DNA of 64,000 nucleotides. It comes from Streptomyces parvus. Its GTDB lineage: Bacteria; Actinomycetota; Actinomycetes; Streptomycetales; Streptomycetaceae. Positions 54,496-64,000 of this stretch are shown here, one piece after another; position 1 is the first letter of the stretch; each line of letters begins with the position of its first letter. The position numbers and the translations under genes are program-made. The stretch is taken from contig NZ_CP135079.1 of assembly GCF_032121415.1 (NCBI RefSeq), positions 2,046,001 to 2,110,000 on the forward strand. The letters run 5' to 3'. The notes under the pieces are model-generated. The model was not told the DNA's origin, did no database searches, and saw only the letters and a program-made list of their open reading frames with translations.

Positions 54496-54909
54496 TCAGG
54501 AAAGTCCCGGAAAGAAAAGCTTCAGTTCTCGCTCTGCGGACTCCTCCGAGTCCGAGGCGTGGATGAGGTTCTCCCGGGTGATCGTGCCGAAGTCCCCACG
54601 GATGGACCCGGGCGCGGCGGCGATCGGATCGGTGGGGCCGGCCAGGGCGCGGACGCCCTCGATGACCCGCTCGCCCTCGGCCACCAGGGCGACGACGGGG
54701 CCGGAGGCCATGAACTCCATGAGCGGCTCGTAGAACGGGCGGCCCTTGTGCTCGCCGTAGTGCTGCTCCAGCGTCTCGTGGTCCAGGGTGCGCAGCTCCA
54801 GGGCGGTGATCCGCCAGTTCGCCTTGCGCTCGATGCGGCCGACGATCTCGCCGATCAGGCCACGGCGGACCGCGTCGGGCTTGAGCAGGACGAGAGTGCG
54901 CTGAGTCAT
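54496..54909 (-). CDS. ndk: Nucleoside diphosphate kinase
   Basis: A 137-residue enzyme that passes the gamma-phosphate between nucleotides through a phospho-histidine, the His in ENLIHASDSEESA. Further motifs: RTLVLLKPDAVRRGLIGEI and GRPFYEPLMEFMASGPVV. ATG 54909 has AAGGAG 7 nt upstream; an in-frame upstream extension is not conserved in character. It is downstream of folC and the DUF4233 gene. Confidence 0.97.
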   Translation of the reverse strand: MTQRTLVLLKPDAVRRGLIGEIVGRIERKANWRITALELRTLDHETLEQHYGEHKGRPFYEPLMEFMASGPVVALVAEGERVIEGVRALAGPTDPIAAAPGSIRGDFGTITRENLIHASDSEESAERELKLFFPGLS

Positions 54910-55059
54910 GTACGGCTCCTTGCAAGGCCAGGCATACGGGTGCGGTGAGGCGAGATTACAGGGGTACGGGAACGGATCCACGCCCGGGTTCACCCTGGGT
55001 CACCTTCACCCCCCGGATCCGCCGGAACCCGCGGCGGGGACGGGCGTGTCGGCCACCCC

Positions 55060-55413
55060 CTAGGCGGTGGCCTCTTCGGCTTCCTGCTGGGCGGCCCAGC
55101 GCGCCTTGGCCTCGTCGATCTTGCGGCCGTAGTGGATCGAGGCCCACCACAGCCCGCCGAAGGCCAGCCCCAGGACGAACATCATCGGGACCACGAACCC
55201 GCTGAGGACCAGCGCGACCTGGAGCGCCCAGCCGAGCTGGATGCCGCCGGGCCTGGTGATCATTCCGCACAGCAGCACGGACAGGGCCATGCCGATGCCG
55301 CACACCGTCCAGACCACGGTCATGGAGGCGTCGTCCAGCTTCATCGCGACCAGACCGGCGAAGCCGATCACGAAGAACTCACCGATCAGCGTCGAGGCAC
55401 AGAGCGTCCGCAT
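55060..55413 (-). CDS. Small DUF4233-type membrane protein
   Basis: A 117-residue protein with four hydrophobic segments (for example TLIGEFFVIGFAGLVAMKL, VVWTVCGIGMALSVLLCGMI, ALQVALVLSGFVVPMMFVLG) and a charged helical C-terminus (GRKIDEAKARWAAQQEAEE). It starts 8 bases after the folC stop. The family is regularly found directly after folC in actinobacteria; its function is unknown. Confidence 0.85.
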   Translation of the reverse strand: MRTLCASTLIGEFFVIGFAGLVAMKLDDASMTVVWTVCGIGMALSVLLCGMITRPGGIQLGWALQVALVLSGFVVPMMFVLGLAFGGLWWASIHYGRKIDEAKARWAAQQEAEEATA

Positions 55414-55421
55414 CCGGCTTC

Positions 55422-56942
55422 TCAGCCCCTTCCCAGCAGCAGCCGGGCTTCGCCGACCGTGATCACGGACCCGGTCACCAGCACCCCGGCGCCCGCGTAC
55501 TCGTCCTCCTCCTCGGCCAGCGTGATCGCCGCCTCCAGGGCGTCGTCGAGGCGCGGCTCGACCTGGACCCGGTCGTCGCCGAAGACCTCGACGGCGATCG
55601 CGGCCAGCTCGTCCGCGTCCATCGCGCGCGGGGTGGAGTTCTGCGTGACGACGATCTCGGCGAAGATCGGCTCGAAGGCCTCCAGGAGCCCCCGGACGTC
55701 CTTGTCGCCGCTCGTTCCGACCACGCCGATCAGCCGGGAGAAGCTGAACGCCTCGGAGATGCCGTCCGCCGCCGCCTTGGCCCCCGCGGGGTTGTGCGCG
55801 GCGTCCAGGACGACGGTCGGGCTGGAGCGCACGACCTCCAGGCGGCCCGGGGAGAGCACCGAGGCGAACGCCTTGCGGATGGCGTCGATGTCCAGGGAGC
55901 GGGCCTGCTCGGCGCCGATGCCGAAGAACGCCTCGACGGCGGCGAGCGCGACGGCCGCGTTGTGCGCCTGGTGGGCGCCGTACAGCGGGAGGAAGATCTC
56001 CTCGTACTCGCCGCCCAGGCCCCGCAGCGTGACGAGCTGGCCGCCGACCGCGATCTCGCGGGAGGTGACGCCGAACTCCATGCCCTCGCGGGCCACGGTG
56101 GCGTCCACCTCGACGGCCTTCTTCAGCATCACCTGCGCGGCGTCCACCGGCTGCTGCGCCAGGATGACCGTGGCGCCCGGCTTGATGACACCGGCCTTCT
56201 CGCCGGCGATCTCGGCGGGCGTGGTGCCGAGCCGGTCCGTGTGGTCCAGCGAGATCGGGGTGACGACGGCGACCGTGGAGTCGATGACGTTCGTGGCGTC
56301 CCAGGTGCCGCCCATGCCGACCTCGACGACCGCGACATCGACGGGGGCGTCGGCGAAGGCGGCGTACGCCATGCCGGTGAGGACCTCGAAGAAGGAGAGC
56401 CGGTAGGGCTGCTGGGCGTCGACCATCTCGACGTACGGCTTGATGTCCTCGTACGTCTCGATGAACCGCTCGGCCGCGATCGGGGAGCCGTCCAGGCTGA
56501 TCCGCTCGGTGATCGACTGGACGTGCGGGGAGGTGTAGCGGCCGGTGCGCAGCTCGAAGGCGTTGAACAGGGCCTCGATCATGCGGGCCGTGGAGGTCTT
56601 GCCGTTGGTGCCCGTGATGTGGATCGAGGGGTAGGCGCGCTGCGGCTCGCCGAGCACGTCCATCAGGGCGGCGATGCGCGTGACGGAGGGCTCCAGCTTG
56701 GTCTCGCCCCAGCGTCCGGCGAGCTCCCGCTCCACCGCGCGCAGCGCCTTGTCGGTCTCGGGGTCGGCCGGCCGGGCGGGGACCGCTTCGCCCTGCGGCT
56801 GACCCGAGTGGGCGCGCAGCGTGCGGCTCCCGGCCTCGATCACCGCCAGGTCGGGGTCGCGCTGGGTCGCCTCGTCGACGATCTCCTCGAAGGTGTCGTC
56901 GGGATCGGACGCGTCGTGCCGGTCTGGGCGGGGCTCACTCAC
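55422..56942 (-). CDS. folC: Folylpolyglutamate synthase/dihydrofolate synthase
   Basis: A 506-residue Mur-ligase-family enzyme that adds glutamate to folates. Motifs: P-loop YPSIHITGTNGKTSTARM, VAVVEVGMGGTWDATNVID, TPISLDHTDRLG, and DAAHNPAGAKA in the C-terminal domain. An N-terminal extension of about 80 acidic residues before the core is longer than in E. coli (~420 residues) but common in Streptomyces. GTG 56942. It lies 131 bases after valS, with a terminator between. Confidence 0.94.
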   Translation of the reverse strand: MSEPRPDRHDASDPDDTFEEIVDEATQRDPDLAVIEAGSRTLRAHSGQPQGEAVPARPADPETDKALRAVERELAGRWGETKLEPSVTRIAALMDVLGEPQRAYPSIHITGTNGKTSTARMIEALFNAFELRTGRYTSPHVQSITERISLDGSPIAAERFIETYEDIKPYVEMVDAQQPYRLSFFEVLTGMAYAAFADAPVDVAVVEVGMGGTWDATNVIDSTVAVVTPISLDHTDRLGTTPAEIAGEKAGVIKPGATVILAQQPVDAAQVMLKKAVEVDATVAREGMEFGVTSREIAVGGQLVTLRGLGGEYEEIFLPLYGAHQAHNAAVALAAVEAFFGIGAEQARSLDIDAIRKAFASVLSPGRLEVVRSSPTVVLDAAHNPAGAKAAADGISEAFSFSRLIGVVGTSGDKDVRGLLEAFEPIFAEIVVTQNSTPRAMDADELAAIAVEVFGDDRVQVEPRLDDALEAAITLAEEEDEYAGAGVLVTGSVITVGEARLLLGRG

Positions 56943-57013
56943 GGGCCCAGTCTACGGATGGGCGCCGACATCGCGCGCAGCGCCCGGCGAACTGCCGGCG
57001 AGCGGTACGGCGA

Positions 57014-57050
57014 AGCCCCCGCGCCCCGGTCGGTCGGGTGCGCGGGGGCT
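57014..57050 (-). terminator. Terminator after valS
   Basis: Perfect 11-bp stem AGCCCCCGCGC (57014-57024) with GCGCGGGGGCT (57040-57050), 24 bases after the valS stop. Confidence 0.75.
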
Positions 57051-57073
57051 CCGGTCGGACACCCCCTGGCTGA

Positions 57074-59695
57074 TCAGCTCTGCGGGAGGCCCGCCAGCTG
57101 GGCGCCGATCCGCTCGATGTCGGCCTCGGCCTTGGCGAGCCGGCCGCGGATCTTGTCGACCACGTTGTCCGGAGCCTTGGCCAGGAAGGCCTCGTTGCCG
57201 AGCTTCCCGGTGGCCTGGGCCTTCTCCTTCTGCGCGGCCTCCAGGTCCTTCGTGAGGCGCTTGCGCTCGGCCGCCACGTCGATCGTGCCGGACAGGTCCA
57301 GGGCGACGGTGGCCCCGGCGACCGGGAGGGACGCGGTGGCGTGGAAGCCGTCGCCGGCGGGCTGGAGCCGCAGGAGCTGGCGCATGGCCGCCTCGTGCGG
57401 GGCGAGCGCCGTGCCGGTCAGGGTCAGTTCGGCCGGGACCTTCTGGCCGGGCTGGAGACCCTGGTCGTTGCGGAAGCGGCGGACCTCGGTGACGACCTGC
57501 TGGACCAGCTCGATCTCCTTCTCGGCCGCGTCGTCGCGGAAGCCGGAGTCGGCCGGCCACTCGGCGATGACGATCGACTCGCGCCCGGTGAGCGCGGTCC
57601 ACAGCGCCTCCGTGACGAACGGGACGATCGGGTGCAGCAGCCGCAGCATCACGTCGAGGACCTCGCCGAGGACCCGGCCCGAGACCTCGGCCGGGCGGCC
57701 GCCCGCGAAGAACGTGGTCTTGGAGAGCTCGACGTACCAGTCGAAGACCTCGTCCCAGGCGAAGTGGCGCAGCGCCTCACTGATCTTGGCGAACTGGAAG
57801 TCGTCGTAGAACGCGTCGACGTCCGCGACCGTCTTGTTCAGGCGCGACAGGATCCAGCGGTCGGTGACCGACATCTCCTCGGCCGAGGGCAGCTCGCCCT
57901 CGATCGTGGCGCCGTTCATCAGGGCGAAGCGGGTGGCGTTCCAGATCTTGTTGGAGAACTTCGCCGAGCCCTGGACCCAGTCCTCGCCGATCGGCACGTC
58001 GGTGCCCGGGTTGGCGCCGCGCGCGAGGGTGAAGCGCAGGGCGTCGGAGCCGTACTTGTCCATCCAGTCCAGCGGGTTGACGACGTTCCCGAAGGACTTC
58101 GACATCTTCTTGCCGTGCTCGTCGCGGACCATGCCGTGCAGGACGATGGTGCCGAAGGGCGGGACGCCGTCGTTGACGTACAGGCCGAACATCATCATCC
58201 GGGCGACCCAGAAGAAGAGGATGTCGTAGCCGGTGACCAGGACGGAGTTCGGGTAGAACTTCGCGAGGCTGTCGGTGCGTTCGGGCCATCCGAGCGTGGA
58301 GAAGGGCCACAGGCCGGAGGAGAACCAGGTGTCCAGGACATCGCTGTCCTGGGTCCAGCCCTCGCCGGTGGGCGCCTCGTCGTCCGGTCCGACGCAGACG
58401 ACCTCGCCGTTCGGGCCGTACCAGACGGGGATGCGGTGGCCCCACCAGAGCTGGCGCGAGATGCACCAGTCGTGGAGGTTGTCGACCCAGTCGAAGTACC
58501 GCTTCTCCATCTCCTGCGGGTGGATCTTGACCTTGCCGTCGCGGACCGCGTCACCGGCGGCCTCGGCGAGCGGGGCGACCTTGACCCACCACTGGAGCGA
58601 GAGGCGCGGCTCGATGGTGGTCTTGCAGCGCGAGCAGTGCCCGACGGAGTGGACGTAGGGGCGCTTCTCGGCGACGATCCGGCCCTCGGCGCGCAGGGCG
58701 GCGACGATGGCGGAGCGGGCCTCCAGCCGGTCCAGGCCCTCGAAGGGGCCGGGGACGGTGATGACCGCACGCTCGTCGAGGACGGTGATGAACGGCAGGT
58801 CGTGACGGTTGCCGATCTCGAAGTCGTTCGGGTCGTGGGCGGGGGTCACCTTGACCGCGCCGGTGCCGAACGCCGGGTCGACGTGGCGGTCGGCGACGAC
58901 CGGGATCGTACGGTCGGTCAGCGGCAGCTTGATCTGCTTGCCGACCAGGTGCTTGTAGCGCTCGTCGTCGGGGTGGACGGCGACCGCGGTGTCGCCGAGC
59001 ATCGTCTCGGCGCGGGTGGTGGCGACGACGATGGTCTCGTCGCCCTCCCCGTACGTCATGGAGACGAGCTCGCCGTCGTCCTCCTGGTACTCGACCTCGA
59101 TGTCGGAGATCGCGGTGAGGCAGCGGGGGCACCAGTTGATGATGCGTTCGGCGCGGTAGATCAGCCCGTCGTCGTACATCTGCTTGAAGACGGTCTGGAC
59201 GGCCTTGGAGAGGCCCTCGTCCATGGTGAAGCGCTCACGGGACCAGGCGACGCCCTCGCCGAGGCGGCGCATCTGGCCGGAGATCTGGCCGCCGGACTCG
59301 TTCTTCCACTGCCAGACGCGCTCGACGAACGCCTCACGGCCCAGGTCGTGGCGGGACTTGCCCTCCTTGCCGAGCTCGCGCTCGACGACGTTCTGGGTGG
59401 CGATGCCGGCGTGGTCCATGCCCGGCTGGTACAGCGCCTCGAAGCCCTGCATCCGCTTCCGGCGGACGAGGGCGTCGATCAGGGTGTGCTCGAAGGCGTG
59501 GCCCAGGTGGAGGGAGCCGGTGACGTTGGGCGGGGGGATGACGATGCTGTAGGGCGGCTTGTCGCTGTGCTCGTCCGCCTCGAAGTAACCGCGCTCCACC
59601 CAGCGCTCGTACAGCTTCCCCTCTACATCGGCCGGCGCGTACGTGGTCGGCAGTTCGGGGTTGCTGGCTGGCTGCTGCGATGAGTTCTCGGTCAC
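57074..59695 (-). CDS. valS: Valyl-tRNA synthetase
   Basis: An 873-residue class Ia synthetase that charges tRNA-Val. HIGH-type motif [18 protein letters not shown], editing-domain motif [22 protein letters not shown] as [14 protein letters not shown], and a C-terminal coiled coil ([20 protein letters not shown]) that grips the tRNA. GTG 59695 has no Shine-Dalgarno, but TAAACT (minus strand, 59703-59708) ends 7 nt before it, so the mRNA is probably leaderless. No T-box or leader peptide is evident upstream. Confidence 0.96.
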   Translation of the reverse strand: MTENSSQQPASNPELPTTYAPADVEGKLYERWVERGYFEADEHSDKPPYSIVIPPPNVTGSLHLGHAFEHTLIDALVRRKRMQGFEALYQPGMDHAGIATQNVVERELGKEGKSRHDLGREAFVERVWQWKNESGGQISGQMRRLGEGVAWSRERFTMDEGLSKAVQTVFKQMYDDGLIYRAERIINWCPRCLTAISDIEVEYQEDDGELVSMTYGEGDETIVVATTRAETMLGDTAVAVHPDDERYKHLVGKQIKLPLTDRTIPVVADRHVDPAFGTGAVKVTPAHDPNDFEIGNRHDLPFITVLDERAVITVPGPFEGLDRLEARSAIVAALRAEGRIVAEKRPYVHSVGHCSRCKTTIEPRLSLQWWVKVAPLAEAAGDAVRDGKVKIHPQEMEKRYFDWVDNLHDWCISRQLWWGHRIPVWYGPNGEVVCVGPDDEAPTGEGWTQDSDVLDTWFSSGLWPFSTLGWPERTDSLAKFYPNSVLVTGYDILFFWVARMMMFGLYVNDGVPPFGTIVLHGMVRDEHGKKMSKSFGNVVNPLDWMDKYGSDALRFTLARGANPGTDVPIGEDWVQGSAKFSNKIWNATRFALMNGATIEGELPSAEEMSVTDRWILSRLNKTVADVDAFYDDFQFAKISEALRHFAWDEVFDWYVELSKTTFFAGGRPAEVSGRVLGEVLDVMLRLLHPIVPFVTEALWTALTGRESIVIAEWPADSGFRDDAAEKEIELVQQVVTEVRRFRNDQGLQPGQKVPAELTLTGTALAPHEAAMRQLLRLQPAGDGFHATASLPVAGATVALDLSGTIDVAAERKRLTKDLEAAQKEKAQATGKLGNEAFLAKAPDNVVDKIRGRLAKAEADIERIGAQLAGLPQS

Positions 59696-59702
59696 GGGGG
59701 AC

Positions 59703-59708
59703 AGTTTA
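59703..59708 (-). promoter_or_regulatory. Candidate -10 element of a leaderless valS transcript
   Basis: TAAACT on the minus strand, 7 nt before GTG 59695. TTCAGT about 18 nt further upstream is a weak -35 match. Confidence 0.5.
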
Positions 59709-59832
59709 GGGCCGTCACAGGTCTGCACTGAAACGGATTGGTTCAGTAACGGTGTCCGGCCCGGTCCCCCGTGTCAGGGCGGCTTCCGTCAGGATGTTCG
59801 CAACGTACAAGGATTCTGGAGGGGACACCTCG

Positions 59833-60825
59833 ATGAGCTACAACCAGCCGGGCCCGTACGGCGGGCAGCCGCCGCAGGGCCAGCCCGGACCGTACGGGCA
59901 GCAGCCGGGCCCGTACGGCGCCCCGCCGCCGCAGGGCCAGCCCGGCTACGGCTACCCGCAGCAGGCCCCGCAGGGCGTCCCCCCGCAGCAGCCGAACCCG
60001 TACGGGCAGCAGCCCCCGGGGCCGCAGCAGGGTTACGGCTACCCGCAGGCGCAGCAGCCGGGTCCGTACGGGCAGCAGCCGCCCCAGCCCCCGTACGGGC
60101 AGCCCGGGTACGGACAGCAGCCGCCGCAGCCGAAGAAGAAGACCGGGCTGATCATCGGTGTCGCCGTGGTGGCGCTGGCGGTCATCGCGGGCGGGGTGTA
60201 CTTCCTCACCGCGGGCGACAAGGCCAGCAACTCGGACGTCTCCGAGGCGACCAAGGGCTACAAGATCACGCCCCCGGACGCGGTCGACGCCTACAAGCGG
60301 GACACCACGAAGCCGGTACTCAGCGCACCGCTGACCGGGACGAAGAAGACGGACGTCGAGGCGCTGGGCATCAAGAACCCCAGCGCGGCCAAGGCCGACT
60401 ACTCGGTGGGCACCGCCGCCGCCGCGACCAAGGTGCTCAACTTCGAGGGCTTCTGGGGAGAGATCGCCGACCCGGCCAAGGTGGTCAACGACGCTTTCGT
60501 GGACGTCGAGAAGGACGCCAAGTCGGGCGGCGGCGAGGTCTCCATCGAACTCGTCGGTTCGGCCGAGACCGCCGAACCCGAGGGGTTCGAGGGGGCGGTG
60601 ATGAAGTGCCAGGACCTCAAGGTGACCAACAAGAGCGGCGACGGCTCGGTCGCCAAGGGGCCCCAGCACTTCATCCTCGCGGTCTGCGTCTGGGCCGACT
60701 ACAGCACGGCCGGCATCACGACGACCGCGGACAAGGCTCTGGCACTCGCCGGCCAGGGCGTGCCCAAGGACCAGGCCGCGGCCCTCACCGCCAAGCTTTA
60801 CAACACCGCCCGCACCAAGGTCTGA
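59833..60825 (+). CDS. Membrane-anchored protein with GPYGQQP-type N-terminal repeats
   Basis: A 330-residue protein; ATG 59833 lies downstream of GGAGGGG. Residues 1-98 are a low-complexity region of Pro, Gly, Gln and Tyr with many GPYGQQP/GYGYPQ units. A KKK stop-transfer cluster precedes one membrane helix at about 104-125. The outer domain (~130-330) has two cysteines (C-QDLKV and V-CVWADYS), which may form a disulphide, and no recognised motif. Many Streptomyces sensor or wall proteins have this architecture with a disordered cytoplasmic arm. Function unknown. A terminator follows, shared with clpX. Confidence 0.82.
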   Translation: MSYNQPGPYGGQPPQGQPGPYGQQPGPYGAPPPQGQPGYGYPQQAPQGVPPQQPNPYGQQPPGPQQGYGYPQAQQPGPYGQQPPQPPYGQPGYGQQPPQPKKKTGLIIGVAVVALAVIAGGVYFLTAGDKASNSDVSEATKGYKITPPDAVDAYKRDTTKPVLSAPLTGTKKTDVEALGIKNPSAAKADYSVGTAAAATKVLNFEGFWGEIADPAKVVNDAFVDVEKDAKSGGGEVSIELVGSAETAEPEGFEGAVMKCQDLKVTNKSGDGSVAKGPQHFILAVCVWADYSTAGITTTADKALALAGQGVPKDQAAALTAKLYNTARTKV

Positions 60826-60833
60826 CCGCTCGA

Positions 60834-60881
60834 CGCCGAAGGGGCGCCCGCCGGTTCCATCCGGTGGGCGCCCCTTCGGCG
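60834..60881. terminator. Bidirectional terminator between the repeat membrane protein gene and clpX
   Basis: A stem of about 16 bp (CGCCGAAGGGGCGCCC with GGGCGCCCCTTCGGCG), extended by CCGG/CCGG after one mismatch, lies between the two converging stops. Confidence 0.85.
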
Positions 60882-60900
60882 TAGGACAAGCCGCCTGCGG

Positions 60901-62199
<1,299 letters not shown>

Positions 62200-62291
62200 G
62201 AGGTGCTTCCCCTTCGCCTGGGAGGCCGCCTGGTTCAGCGGCTCCTGGTGCCTCTATCCGACGGTACCTTGCCTGGGCCCCCGTTCGGGCC

Positions 62292-62345
62292 CCCCTTGGC
62301 ACGGTTCACACGGCCGTGGTCGTGCAAACGGAATGTGCCAAGGGG
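62292..62345 (-). repeat. 11-bp inverted repeat between clpP2 and clpX
   Basis: CCCCTTGGCAC (62292-62302) and GTGCCAAGGGG (62335-62345) are perfect complements with 32 bases between. It lies 11 bases after the clpP2 stop and about 95 bases before clpX. It could be a long-loop terminator of clpP1-clpP2 or a regulatory site for clpX. Confidence 0.5.
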
Positions 62346-62356
62346 AAAGACCGACG

Positions 62357-63040
62357 TCAGAGCGATGCGCCCGCGGTGGTCTTGCGGGTGGAAACGATCT
62401 GGTCGACCAGACCGTACGCCAGGGCGTCCTCGGCCGTGAGGATCTTGTCGCGCTCGATGTCCTCGCTGATCTTCTCCAGCGGGGTCGTCGAGTGCCGGGC
62501 GAGCATCTCCTCCAGCTGCGTACGCATACGGAGGATCTCGTTGGCCGCGATCTCCAGGTCGGAGAGTTGCTCGCGGCCCGTCTGCGAGGACGGCTGGTGG
62601 ATGAGGACCCGGGCGTGCGGGAGCGCCATGCGCTTGCCCGGGGTGCCGGCGGCGAGCAGGACGGCGGCGGCGGAGGCCGCCTGGCCCATGCAGACCGTCT
62701 GGATGTCCGGCTTCACGAACTGCATCGTGTCATAGATCGCGGTGAGCGCCGTGAACGAGCCGCCGGGGCTGTTGATGTAGATCGAGATGTCGCGGTCGGG
62801 GTCCATCGACTCCAGGCACAGCAGCTGCGCCATGACGTCGTTGGCCGAGGCGTCGTCGATCTGGACGCCGAGGAAGATCACGCGCTCCTCGAAGAGCTTC
62901 GCGTACGGATCGTACTCGCGCACACCCTGCGAGGTGCGCTCCACGAAGCGCGGGACGACGTAGCGGTTGTCCACCTGCGGGCCGGTGTAGAGGCCGCTCG
63001 CGGAGGCGCCGGAGAAGTTGTTCATGTGGGTGTTCACCAT
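62357..63040 (-). CDS. clpP2: ATP-dependent Clp protease proteolytic subunit, ClpP2
   Basis: A 227-residue serine protease subunit. Catalytic triad in [13 protein letters not shown] (Ser), [10 protein letters not shown] (His) and the Asp of [19 protein letters not shown] 63040 gives [11 protein letters not shown]; an ATG five codons later is also possible. It is the second gene after clpP1, 82 bases downstream, so the two form one operon and probably a mixed ClpP1/P2 barrel. The unstructured N-terminus of ~30 residues is likely processed. Confidence 0.96.
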   Translation of the reverse strand: MVNTHMNNFSGASASGLYTGPQVDNRYVVPRFVERTSQGVREYDPYAKLFEERVIFLGVQIDDASANDVMAQLLCLESMDPDRDISIYINSPGGSFTALTAIYDTMQFVKPDIQTVCMGQAASAAAVLLAAGTPGKRMALPHARVLIHQPSSQTGREQLSDLEIAANEILRMRTQLEEMLARHSTTPLEKISEDIERDKILTAEDALAYGLVDQIVSTRKTTAGASL

Positions 63041-63122
63041 CCTGGTGGCGTTCTGGGGCTGGAGGTCTCGGCGTACGAGACGGTGGTGCGGGAGTGGTGC
63101 CGACGGTCCGGTGGTTACCGGA

Positions 63123-63740
63123 TCAGGCACCGGTGCCGCCGCCGCCCGGGATGCCCGACGCGAACGTGATGATCTCGTCGATGAGGCCGTAGTCCTTGGC
63201 CTCCTCCGCCGTGTACCAGCGGTCACGGTCGCCGTCGCGGATGATCGTCTCGACGGTCTGGCCGGAGTGGCGGGCGGTGATCTCCGCCATCCGCGTCTTG
63301 GTGCGGAGCAGGTACTCGGCCTGGATCTTGATGTCCGAGGCCGTGCCACCGATACCGGCCGAACCCTGGTGCATGAGGATGTCGGTGTTCGGGAGCGCGA
63401 AGCGCTTGCCCGAGGCGCCGCCGGTGAGCAGGAACTGGCCCATGGAGGCGGCCATGCCCATGCCGATGGTGACGACGTCGTTGGGGATGTACTGCATGGT
63501 GTCGTAGACCGCCATGCCGGCCGTCACCGAACCACCGGGGCTGTTGATGTAGAGGTAGATGTCCTTGTCCGGGTCGGCGGCAAGGAGGAGAAGCTGTGCG
63601 GTGATCTTGTTGGCGATGTCATCGTCGACCTGCTGACCGAGGAAGATGATGCGCTCGCCGAGCAGTCGGCTGTAGACCTGGTCACCGAGGCCACCACCGA
63701 GGGACGGCTCTCCGGCGGCGTAGGGCATCAGATTCGTCAC
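63123..63740 (-). CDS. clpP1: ATP-dependent Clp protease proteolytic subunit, ClpP1
   Basis: A 205-residue subunit with the catalytic Ser in [13 protein letters not shown], His in [10 protein letters not shown] and Asp in [19 protein letters not shown] 63740 has AGGTGG about 6 nt upstream; an ATG four codons later is an alternative. In Streptomyces clpP1-clpP2 is activated by ClgR, and a matching site is found at 63876-63889. The C-terminus is Gly-rich. Upstream of it a 30-codon ORF overlaps the start codon. Confidence 0.96.
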   Translation of the reverse strand: MTNLMPYAAGEPSLGGGLGDQVYSRLLGERIIFLGQQVDDDIANKITAQLLLLAADPDKDIYLYINSPGGSVTAGMAVYDTMQYIPNDVVTIGMGMAASMGQFLLTGGASGKRFALPNTDILMHQGSAGIGGTASDIKIQAEYLLRTKTRMAEITARHSGQTVETIIRDGDRDRWYTAEEAKDYGLIDEIITFASGIPGGGGTGA

Positions 63741-63829
63741 GTATCCACCTGCTCGTCTCTGACGGCTCCGGCCGTCTCAGCGTCTTCGTACCGGGCGGGT
63801 GAAGTCACTGCTCCACCCTTCCTCTTCAT
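63737..63829 (-). CDS. Possible 30-codon upstream ORF overlapping clpP1
   Basis: The ORF starts at ATG 63829 ([18 protein letters not shown]...) and its TGA overlaps the clpP1 GTG by four bases (GTGA). An AGGG lies 3 bases before the ATG, closer than ideal. It may be chance; if translated it would couple clpP1 translation to its own. Confidence 0.3.
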   Translation of the reverse strand: MKRKGGAVTSPARYEDAETAGAVRDEQVDT

Positions 63830-63875
63830 GGACCCTAACGCGCAGGTGGGACAACGCCATCCCGCTTCCGCAACT

Positions 63876-63889
63876 GTTCGCTGGGAGCG
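63876..63889 (-). promoter_or_regulatory. ClgR-type operator upstream of clpP1
   Basis: On the plus strand GTTCGC-TGGGA-GCG matches the pattern GTTCGC/N5/GCG known for ClgR, the activator of clp and lon genes in actinobacteria. It lies 136-149 bases before the clpP1 start. A promoter would lie between. Confidence 0.55.
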
Positions 63890-63946
63890 CAAGGTCCGCA
63901 GTGGGCACAAGGGTTCCGGGGCCGCACGGCGATCCGGCGCGCTACG

Positions 63947-63987
63947 ACGACGGGCCCCGAACACAGGATGCGTTCGGGGCCCGTCGT
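63947..63987 (-). terminator. Strong terminator at the right edge, from a gene beyond the window
   Basis: Perfect 16-bp stem (63947-63962 with 63972-63987) with a 9-nt loop. On the minus strand it would end transcription of the gene upstream of clpP1, expected to be trigger factor by gene order. A TGA on that strand at 63993-63995 may be its stop, but too little is visible to tell. Confidence 0.7.
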
Positions 63988-64000
63988 GACGATCAGCGCG

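Noticed and set aside
59696-59832. A T-box or leader-peptide attenuator in front of valS
   Set aside because: Only 137 bases lie between the divergent genes; no T-box core, no Val-rich leader ORF and no terminator before valS were found.

Overview
The window is very GC-rich bacterial chromosome with strong G/C bias at third codon positions, many GTG starts and an actinobacterial gene content. The order leuS ... rsfS-nadD ... proA-proB ... obgE-rpmA-rplU ... rne ... rodA-PBP2-mreDCB-ndk-folC-valS ... clpX-clpP2-clpP1 is that of a Streptomyces chromosome core (from memory of the family, no search run). It is mostly vegetative core, not an island: no insertion sequence, integrase, prophage or CRISPR array was seen. 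Nearly all genes are on the minus strand.

Layout. 1-3.7 kb: a truncated membrane protein gene and leuS, the latter behind a leucine-codon leader peptide and terminator that look like a transcription attenuator. 4.0-7.2 kb (+): a two-gene electron-transfer unit, a di-haem ferric-reductase-like membrane protein followed by a NuoF-like flavoprotein with a C-terminal ferredoxin domain. 7.2-12.3 kb: two identical tRNA-Ala(GGC) genes around two tiny zinc-ribbon proteins, a histidine phosphatase overlapping rsfS, a LytR-C-domain wall protein, nadD and two ~50-residue membrane proteins. 12.4-18.7 kb: an M48 protease gene overlapping tail to tail with a membrane protein gene, a second membrane protein sharing its N-terminal motif, then proA, an unknown gene and proB.

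18.8-37.2 kb is the most interesting part: two wall-glycopolymer gene groups separated by obgE-rpmA-rplU. The first encodes a fused cytidylyltransferase/SDR (CDP-ribitol type), two proteins with CDP-alditol phosphotransferase domains and a TarS-like glycosyltransferase, which together suggest a poly(alditol phosphate) teichoic acid. The second encodes an aminotransferase, a Gfo/Idh/MocA oxidoreductase, a UDP-acetamidosugar 6-dehydrogenase and a hexapeptide acetyltransferase: the WbpE/B/A/D set that makes a UDP-2,3-diacetamido-uronic acid in other bacteria, with two glycosyltransferases in the same operon.

37.5-46.2 kb: RNase E/G with eight copies of a basic RRxxRKxxAPAGxP repeat and a histone-H1-like tail, a DUF2344 protein and its usual radical-SAM partner, and a membrane protein built of five internal repeats. 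46.2-54.2 kb: the cell-shape operon mreC-mreD-PBP2-rodA with CYTH/CHAD and radical-SAM genes downstream, and mreB on its own just upstream. 54.4-60 kb: ndk, a small membrane protein, folC and a probably leaderless valS. 59.8-64 kb: a Tyr/Gly/Pro/Gln-rich anchored lipoprotein-like protein, clpX, and clpP1-clpP2 with a ClgR-type operator upstream.
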